A DNA stretch of 11,023 nucleotides from IMCC26077 sp044344975 (GTDB lineage: Bacteria > Actinomycetota > Actinomycetes > Nanopelagicales > Nanopelagicaceae), in assembly GCA_044344975.1 (NCBI GenBank), contig JBIJBY010000041.1:1-11023 (forward strand). Reading direction: 5' to 3'. The translations under genes were made by a program, and so were the position numbers. Shown in pieces: positions 6,676-11,023 of this stretch (positions are counted from its first letter, which is position 1; every line of letters starts with the position of its first letter). The notes beneath the pieces were generated by a model. It had not been told where the DNA came from and made no database searches. It was given only the letters and a program-made list of their open reading frames with translations.

Positions 6676-6821
6676 TCACTGGACTTCGCAGGCTACTCAT
6701 TCTTACCTTTCCTGGAGCTATCACCGGCTCTTACTGGGGTTGGCTCCTTGAGGCAAAGCTCTCAGTTCTCGGCGGCTTGCTAGTGAGTTGCTGTGAGTTG
6801 CTACTACCTGCCAAGCTCTAA
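6654..6821 (+). CDS. Possible 55-aa hydrophobic peptide, TTG start (uncertain)
   Basis: An open frame on the plus strand fills the gap between the two leftward genes sigR and SRAP. It would start at TTG 6654, preceded 4 nt upstream by GAGGA (6645-6649), and end at TAA 6819-6821. The peptide has two hydrophobic stretches, LLILTFPGAITGSYWGW and LSVLGGLLVSCCELLLPA, separated by LLEAK, and could form a hairpin in the membrane. It overlaps the SigR promoter of sigR on the opposite strand. I recognise no family. A run of about 60 open codons can arise by chance, and there is no ATG/GTG start, so this stays a candidate only. Confidence 0.25.
   Translation: MSGDCYSLTGLRRLLILTFPGAITGSYWGWLLEAKLSVLGGLLVSCCELLLPAKL
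6783..6802 (+). repeat. Perfect 10-bp tandem duplication
   Basis: The decamer gtgagttgct occurs twice in direct succession (6783-6792, 6793-6802) in the SRAP-sigR gap, just downstream of the SRAP stop. It may be a simple slippage duplication; no function is evident. Confidence 0.8.
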
Positions 6822-7495
6822 AGCAGCGTCTCTTGCTCTCCTAACTCAATGGGGAGGATTAACTCTGCTCCATTATTAACAATCTTATTTACTCTCGTGG
6901 AGACAGGATCGGCGACTAAGGCTGCCTGCTCGGGCGATAGTCCTTCAGAAACAATTCCTCGAAGAACGCTCTCGTCGCTTACTCTTGGATCGAGCCAGCG
7001 CGTCCACGCTGATTCTGGCAAGAAGAGCGGCATTCGATGATGAATATCTGCAAGCGATCCTGTTGCCTCTTTCGTAATGATTGCTACCGTTCCATTTTCA
7101 TAGACACCAGCCATGGCAAGTGAACGAGCATCGGCTCGATGAATGTAAAACGGTTGTTTGCTTGGAAATCTTCCTAGTTCGGTTGCCCATTCGTAGTATC
7201 CATCTGCAGGGATAAAACATCTTCGAGATTTAAATGCCTGACGGAAAGATGGCTTCTCATGAACGCTCTCGCTTCTCGCATTAATTGTATGAGCGCTAAC
7301 AAAATCGGCTTTTGCCCATGAAGGAATTAATCCCCAGCGCATTATGTTGAGCTGAGGCCCATCAGTCATTACATAGACTTCTTGAGTGGGTGCAGTGTTC
7401 CAATTTGGTGGCAACTCACGAGAAGGAACTCCGACCAATGAAAACTCCTCTTCAAGCTGATCAAGGCTTTTCGAGGTAGCAAAGCGGCCGCACAT
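6818..7495 (-). CDS. SRAP-domain protein (HMCES/YedK family), abasic-site DNA-protein crosslink shield
   Basis: SRAP proteins covalently trap abasic sites in single-stranded DNA through Cys2 and protect them from error-prone processing. The 225-aa protein begins MCGRF, so after Met removal Cys2 is the N-terminal nucleophile. Other active-site residues match YedK: Asn72 in INARSE, Glu102 in GYYEW and His152 in IHHRMP. Other family motifs are present: NWNTAPTQ, MRWGLIPSWA, CFIPADGYYEW. An ATG two codons earlier (7501) would bury the cysteine, so ATG 7495 is the correct start; a TAnnnT -10 (TAGGCT) ends 6 nt before it, supporting this with a leaderless mRNA. The gene is divergent from aroA, and a homologue sits at the same place in mycobacteria (Rv3226c). 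Confidence 0.94.
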   Translation of the reverse strand: MCGRFATSKSLDQLEEEFSLVGVPSRELPPNWNTAPTQEVYVMTDGPQLNIMRWGLIPSWAKADFVSAHTINARSESVHEKPSFRQAFKSRRCFIPADGYYEWATELGRFPSKQPFYIHRADARSLAMAGVYENGTVAIITKEATGSLADIHHRMPLFLPESAWTRWLDPRVSDESVLRGIVSEGLSPEQAALVADPVSTRVNKIVNNGAELILPIELGEQETLL

Positions 7496-7496
7496 A

Positions 7497-7518
7497 TCCA
7501 TAGCCTAAGTCCATAGCC
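7497..7518 (-). repeat. 9-bp direct repeat in the SRAP/aroA divergent promoter
   Basis: The nonamer GGCTATGGA (minus strand) occurs at 7505-7497 and 7518-7510, spaced 13 bp apart start to start, covering the SRAP -10 and the region just upstream. It could be an operator half-site pair or a small local duplication; no regulator is identifiable. Confidence 0.6.
7502..7507 (-). promoter_or_regulatory. Putative -10 of leaderless SRAP promoter
   Basis: TAGGCT on the minus strand is followed by 6 nt (ATGGAT) and then the ATG of the MCGR start. Transcription would begin at that ATG, excluding the upstream in-frame ATG 7501 from the mRNA. Confidence 0.5.
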
Positions 7519-7526
7519 CAAGGCGG

Positions 7527-7532
7527 TACCCT
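7527..7532 (+). promoter_or_regulatory. Putative -10 of leaderless aroA promoter
   Basis: TACCCT is followed by a 7-nt discriminator (TATCTAT) and the aroA ATG. There is no Shine-Dalgarno. The divergent SRAP -10 lies about 20 bp away, so the two promoters overlap and each occupies the other's -35 region. Confidence 0.5.
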
Positions 7533-7539
7533 TATCTAT

Positions 7540-8976
7540 ATGCCATCAGAGAGAGCTCGCGCCGATCGCGCTAATCGCACAGATCAAGCTGCTCCCACCC
7601 CTTCAGGTGCCAAGCTTTCGCTTTGGCCTGCCCCAGGCGCAAGCGCTCCCTTGGCGGCAACTCTCACCTTGCCAGGTTCCAAATCTGTAACTAATCGAGC
7701 CTTAGTCTTGGGCGCCCTCGCTGAATCTCCGTCGACTCTCCATAAACCGCTTTATTCTCGCGATAGCACGTTGATGATTAGCGCCCTTCGCTCGCTGGGA
7801 GTAGGCGTCGACCAACAACCAGAATCGATCTCTATCTCACCTCGAGCTATGCAAGGCCCTGCAACTATCGATGTTGGGAACGCGGGAACAGTTATGCGCT
7901 TTCTCCCCCCAGTTGCAGCGCTAGCTAAAGGAGAGATCTCCTTTGACGGCGACCCTCGATCACATGAGCGCCCACTTAAGCCAGTAATAGCTGCCCTAGA
8001 AGAATTAGGTATCGCAATTGATCACGGCGGAAGATATTCGCTTCCACTGACTATTCATGGCAAAGGTGAAATCAAAGGAGGCTCAATTGAGATTGATGCG
8101 AGCCAATCAAGCCAATTTCTCTCAAGCCTTCTTTTAGTTGCGCCCCGAATGAAAGAGGGCCTCACGATTACACATGTTGGTCCAACGTTGCCCTCGCTGC
8201 CGCATATCACTATGACCATTGCCATGCTTAAAGAGCGAGGTATAAAAGTGGAATCGCTCGGTGAAAATATTTGGCGAGTACAACCTGGTCCAATTCTTGG
8301 TCTACGCGCTCTGATCGAACCAGACCTCTCCAACGCTGCACCGTTTATGGGCGCAGCTTTGATTGCAGGTGGATCTGTGACTATTAAAGATTGGCCGAAA
8401 ATCACAACTCAACCAGGTGATCAACTCCGAGAAATTTTTCAGGCTATGGGTGGTGAGATAACCCGAGGTGCTCCAGTTGAACTGGTGAGTAAAAATAGTA
8501 AGAACAACAAAAATAGCGCTAGTAAAAATGGCAAGAGCAACGCACCATCGGATGATTTAACAATCACCGGCACAGGTGTCATCCATGGCATCGATATCGA
8601 TCTCCATGATGTCGGAGAATTAGCCCCATCAATTGCCGCAGTTGCGCTCTTGGCTGATTCACCCTCCTATTTACGCGGAATCGGTCATCTGCGCCTCCAT
8701 GAAACAGATCGACTAGATGCGATTGCTCGAGAATTTAACGCTTTGGGGGGCAATGTCGTTGCTCACGCGGATTCGCTGGAAATTATTCCTGCTCCGCTTC
8801 ACGGTGGAACCTTTCACACCTATGAGGATCATCGTTTAGCTACAGCTGCCGCAATGATTGGTTTGCGAATTCCCGATATCTCTGTAGAAAATATCGAAAC
8901 TACATCAAAAACTTTCCCTGATTTTCCTGGGCTATGGTCTGCGATGCTTACACAACTTCAGGTTCCTACACTTTAG
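7540..8976 (+). CDS. aroA: 3-phosphoshikimate 1-carboxyvinyltransferase (EPSP synthase)
   Basis: It transfers the enolpyruvyl group of PEP to shikimate 3-phosphate, the sixth step of chorismate synthesis. Of 478 aa, the recognisable motifs are TLPGSKSVTNRALVLGAL (residues about 44-61), GNAGTVMRFLPP, DPRSHERPLKP, SQSSQFLSSLLL, the late HDVGELAPSIAAVALLA, LRLHETDRLDAIA and YEDHRLATAAAM. It is longer than mycobacterial AroA (about 450 aa) through a roughly 25-residue polar N-terminal extension and a Lys/Asn/Ser-rich insert at residues 317-334 (8488-8541). ATG 7540 is the only possible start before the first domain strand, and the -10-like TACCCT just upstream agrees with it. rsgA begins 2 bp after the stop, so the two form an operon. 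Confidence 0.97.
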   Translation: MPSERARADRANRTDQAAPTPSGAKLSLWPAPGASAPLAATLTLPGSKSVTNRALVLGALAESPSTLHKPLYSRDSTLMISALRSLGVGVDQQPESISISPRAMQGPATIDVGNAGTVMRFLPPVAALAKGEISFDGDPRSHERPLKPVIAALEELGIAIDHGGRYSLPLTIHGKGEIKGGSIEIDASQSSQFLSSLLLVAPRMKEGLTITHVGPTLPSLPHITMTIAMLKERGIKVESLGENIWRVQPGPILGLRALIEPDLSNAAPFMGAALIAGGSVTIKDWPKITTQPGDQLREIFQAMGGEITRGAPVELVSKNSKNNKNSASKNGKSNAPSDDLTITGTGVIHGIDIDLHDVGELAPSIAAVALLADSPSYLRGIGHLRLHETDRLDAIAREFNALGGNVVAHADSLEIIPAPLHGGTFHTYEDHRLATAAAMIGLRIPDISVENIETTSKTFPDFPGLWSAMLTQLQVPTL

Positions 8977-8978
8977 TT

Positions 8979-9953
8979 ATGCGCAATAAGCGAAATTTTG
9001 ATGAAGATGATATTCGCAGTCGCCCTGCACGCTCCACAAAACCAAGGAGTAAAGAGCGGCCCCAATATTCAGATGCTGCTCTTGCCCGAGTAATTACGGT
9101 CGATCGAGGCAGAGTCACTTGTATAACGGAAGATCACCAAGAATTCTTTGCAATTTCAGCGCGTGAACTTGGACGTCGATCTGTAGTTGTTGGCGATTTA
9201 GTTAGTGTCGTAGGTGTTCCGGACCGAGAGCAAGCACGAGAAGACTTTGCGCGCATCGTGCGAATAGAGCCACGTAAGAATTCGCTCCGTCGCTCTGCAG
9301 AGGATGGCTCCGAGAGAGTACTTGTTGCCAACGTCGACTACCTTGCAATCGTTTCTGCAACAACTAATCCAGAACCAAAACATGGTTTTGTTAACCGCGC
9401 CCTCGTCGCTGCATTTGCTGAGGGAATTACACCAATTCTTCTTATGACGAAGAGTGATCTTGCATCTGGAGTCGAATTCCTCAGTTCATACGAAGCGATG
9501 GAGATTCCGCATTTCTTTCTGAGAAAAGATCAACCACCAGATGATTTCCTCCGCTTTATCAACGGCAAAGTTACGGTGTTGATTGGTCATTCAGGGGTTG
9601 GAAAATCAACCCTCATTAATGCGCTTTCACCACATGGAGAGCGTGAGACAGGGTCAGTAAATGCCGCAACGGGTAAGGGGCGCCATACCTCTTCCAGTGC
9701 CATTGCCCTAGAGATCACTGGCGGCGGCTGGGTTATCGATACTCCAGGGGTCCGTTCATTTGGCCTCTCACATGTCACAAAAGAGAGCGTCGTCTCTGCA
9801 TTTCCTGACTGCGCCGAAGTAGCAAGAAGCTGTCAGAAGAATTGCTCTCATGACGAGCAGGACTGCGCCCTGGTGGAGTGGGCAGCTGTCGATATTCGGC
9901 GCCAATCTCGACTACATGCGCTACAACAGATCCTGGCCTCGCTCGCTGATTAA
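8979..9953 (+). CDS. rsgA: Ribosome small-subunit-dependent GTPase A (circularly permuted)
   Basis: It is a late-stage 30S assembly GTPase that checks the decoding centre and helps release of assembly factors. The 324-aa protein has an N-terminal OB-fold (about 33-100), a GTPase domain in permuted motif order, G4 TKSD (157-160), G1 GHSGVGKST (203-211), G3 DTPG (254-257), and a C-terminal zinc-binding module with Cys285, Cys289, His291 and Cys296. The start MRNKRNFDEDDIRSRP matches the actinobacterial RsgA start; an ATG at 8934 inside aroA would add 15 residues with no homology. The basic N-terminus fits rRNA binding. The start codon is 2 bp after the aroA stop and has no strong Shine-Dalgarno, implying translational coupling. 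Confidence 0.96.
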   Translation: MRNKRNFDEDDIRSRPARSTKPRSKERPQYSDAALARVITVDRGRVTCITEDHQEFFAISARELGRRSVVVGDLVSVVGVPDREQAREDFARIVRIEPRKNSLRRSAEDGSERVLVANVDYLAIVSATTNPEPKHGFVNRALVAAFAEGITPILLMTKSDLASGVEFLSSYEAMEIPHFFLRKDQPPDDFLRFINGKVTVLIGHSGVGKSTLINALSPHGERETGSVNAATGKGRHTSSSAIALEITGGGWVIDTPGVRSFGLSHVTKESVVSAFPDCAEVARSCQKNCSHDEQDCALVEWAAVDIRRQSRLHALQQILASLAD

Positions 9954-10050
9954 TCCACTGATGGTCAATGAGCCATCAAGTACTCTTTTACCCAAGAAAA
10001 CAAGGCTAGAAACAAAACTGCTGGGGTGTTAAGTGAGGAGTGAGACGGAA

Positions 10051-10851
10051 ATGAATTTGAGTAGCGATTTAAAGTTGGCACTTGAACTGGCAGATTGTGC
10101 CGACCAAATCTCAAAAACTCGTTTTCTCGCCGTTGACCTCCATGTTGAAACAAAACCTGACCTGACTCCCGTTAGCGATGCAGATAAAGCTATTGAGCAA
10201 GAGATCAGAGAGCTCTTAGCTGCACAACGACCAAATGATCACATCGTCGGCGAAGAGTTCGGGAGCGGAAATACTGCGGGTAGGTATTGGGTTATCGATC
10301 CAATAGATGGCACGAAGAATTTTGTTCGTGGCGTTCCAGTCTGGGGAACCTTGATTGCTCTAATGGAAGGCGATGAAGTCCTTGTTGGAGTAGTCAGCGC
10401 GCCAGCGCTCTTTCGACGTTGGTATGCCAGTAAAGATGGCGGTGCATTTCTCTCGGTCAATGGTGGTAAAGCTCGACAACTTAAAGTCTCCTCGGTGGCA
10501 AAACTTGAGGATGCCTCCCTCTCTATTTCTACCTTCGCCTCCCCCACGACTGGAAATAGAAATGATGGGTGGGGTGAGTTGCATCCAGGTTTGCTCACAC
10601 TAGCTGAGCGAGTGTGGCGGACTCGCGCCTACGGAGATTTTTGGTCGCACCTATTGGTGGCAGAAGGGGCGGTTGATTGCGCGCTAGAACCCAAACTAGC
10701 GCTGTGGGATATGGCTCCGTTGGCGATCATTGTTAGTGAAGCAGGTGGGCGCTTTACAGATTTTCGTGGCGTTGATGGACCAAATGGAAAGAATGGCGTC
10801 AGTAGCAATGGCTTGCTACATAGCGAAATCCTCGCGCATTTTCCAAGGTAA
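10051..10851 (+). CDS. hisN: Histidinol-phosphatase, inositol-monophosphatase family
   Basis: It dephosphorylates histidinol phosphate to histidinol, the penultimate part of histidine biosynthesis, in actinobacteria that lack a HisB-type phosphatase. The 266-aa protein has the Mg-dependent IMPase motifs: Glu68 in GEEF, Asp83 and Asp86 in DPIDGTKNF, and Asp220 in LALWDMAPL followed by EAGG. The close resemblance by eye to mycobacterial Rv3137/HisN (TKPDLTPVSDAD, RGVPVWGTLIAL, VVSAPAL.RRW, RAYGDF) favours HisN over other IMPases. ATG 10051 is preferred over the in-frame GTG 10033 because the homology begins there and GAGGAG (10035-10040) lies upstream, though its 10-nt spacing is long. A 97-bp gap separates it from rsgA; TACTCT at about 9981-9986 could be its -10. 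Confidence 0.93.
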   Translation: MNLSSDLKLALELADCADQISKTRFLAVDLHVETKPDLTPVSDADKAIEQEIRELLAAQRPNDHIVGEEFGSGNTAGRYWVIDPIDGTKNFVRGVPVWGTLIALMEGDEVLVGVVSAPALFRRWYASKDGGAFLSVNGGKARQLKVSSVAKLEDASLSISTFASPTTGNRNDGWGELHPGLLTLAERVWRTRAYGDFWSHLLVAEGAVDCALEPKLALWDMAPLAIIVSEAGGRFTDFRGVDGPNGKNGVSSNGLLHSEILAHFPR

Positions 10852-10907
10852 TCAGAGGAGAAATCATCAAAGCGCAGTGAAAGTTCGTCTCTAATTGAAT
10901 CTGGGGC

Positions 10908-10913
10908 TAATCT
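10908..10913 (+). promoter_or_regulatory. Putative -10 of leaderless promoter for the copper protein gene
   Basis: TAATCT is followed by 6 nt (agcaat) and the ATG at 10920, the same leaderless geometry as at sodX, SRAP and aroA. There is no Shine-Dalgarno directly upstream of this ATG and no clear -35. Confidence 0.5.
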
Positions 10914-10919
10914 AGCAAT

Positions 10920-11023
10920 ATGGATGTACGTACGATTGATCTCAAATTACATGGAATGACCTGCAGTTCATGTGTTGCGACAATTGAAGGTGCTCTCAAT
11001 GATTTGCCCGGAGTAAGTGCATC
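10920..11023 (+). CDS. Heavy-metal-associated domain protein, probably copper P-type ATPase N-terminus, 3'-partial
   Basis: Thirty-four codons are visible: MDVRTIDLKLHG, then the metal-binding motif GMTCSSC, then VATIEGALNDLPGVSA. This is the first strand, CxxC loop and first helix of an HMA domain that binds Cu(I) with its two cysteines. MTCSSCVATIE is most typical of the N-terminal domain of CopA copper-exporting ATPases, but a free-standing copper chaperone (CopZ-like) cannot be excluded because the window ends here. It follows hisN by 68 bp and seems to have its own promoter. Confidence 0.85.
   Translation, partial: MDVRTIDLKLHGMTCSSCVATIEGALNDLPGVSA

Noticed and set aside
8934..8978. 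Upstream ATG that would extend rsgA by 15 residues into aroA
   Set aside because: The extension is simply aroA coding sequence in another frame, and RsgA homology starts at MRNKRNFDEDD.
10033..10050. GTG start adding six residues to hisN
   Set aside because: The homology begins at the ATG 10051, and the GAGGAG motif overlaps this GTG, so it serves better as the ribosome-binding site for 10051.
10855..10860. Orphan Shine-Dalgarno-like GAGGAG after the hisN stop
   Set aside because: No ATG, GTG or TTG lies at a usable distance; the nearest GTG about 18 nt on opens only a five-codon frame.

Overview
The window looks like chromosomal core DNA of a small-genome actinobacterium with roughly balanced base composition (estimated by eye, not counted). 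The evidence is the fused E2-E1 2-oxoglutarate decarboxylase/dehydrogenase (Kgd), the nickel superoxide dismutase with its maturation protease, a SigR/RsrA (SigH/RshA) redox sigma/anti-sigma pair, and an actinobacterial-type HisN. From memory, the order sigH - rshA - TB7.3 - SRAP protein - aroA - rsgA also occurs in Mycobacterium tuberculosis (Rv3221c-Rv3228) and hisN lies close by in Streptomyces, so this is a conserved actinobacterial neighbourhood. A freshwater lineage such as Nanopelagicales (acI) would fit the compact spacing and composition, but that is inference.

Layout. 1-3800 (+): the 3' part of kgd, whose start lies outside the window. 3830-4186 (-) and 4349-4744 (+): divergent sodX and sodN, together making mature Ni-SOD. 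4836-6639 (-): a stress operon read right to left, sigR - rsrA - biotin carrier protein - FlK-like thioesterase, with 4-bp ATGA overlaps between sigR/rsrA and between carrier/thioesterase, ending in a strong hairpin terminator. 6818-7495 (-): SRAP (HMCES/YedK-like) DNA-protein crosslink protein, divergent from aroA (7540-8976, +). aroA is followed 2 bp later by rsgA (8979-9953, +), then hisN (10051-10851, +). 10920 to the end (+): start of a copper-type HMA protein, probably a CopA ATPase.

How they work together. SigR/RsrA is a thiol-redox switch; a consensus SigR promoter (GGGAAT-N18-GTT) sits immediately upstream of sigR, implying positive autoregulation. Ni-SOD, SRAP and the copper protein add oxidative, DNA-damage and metal defence. 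Kgd (TCA cycle), AroA (shikimate), HisN (histidine) and RsgA (30S ribosome maturation) are housekeeping.

The most consistent non-gene signal is promoter architecture: every gene start that is neither translationally coupled nor preceded by a Shine-Dalgarno has a -10-like TAnnnT (or the SigR GTT element) ending 6-7 nt before the start codon, which predicts leaderless mRNAs for sodX, the biotin carrier, sigR, SRAP, aroA and the copper gene. I saw no CRISPR array, insertion sequence, tRNA or rRNA. The gene content is ordinary; the points worth follow-up are regulatory architecture and a few unusual protein segments.
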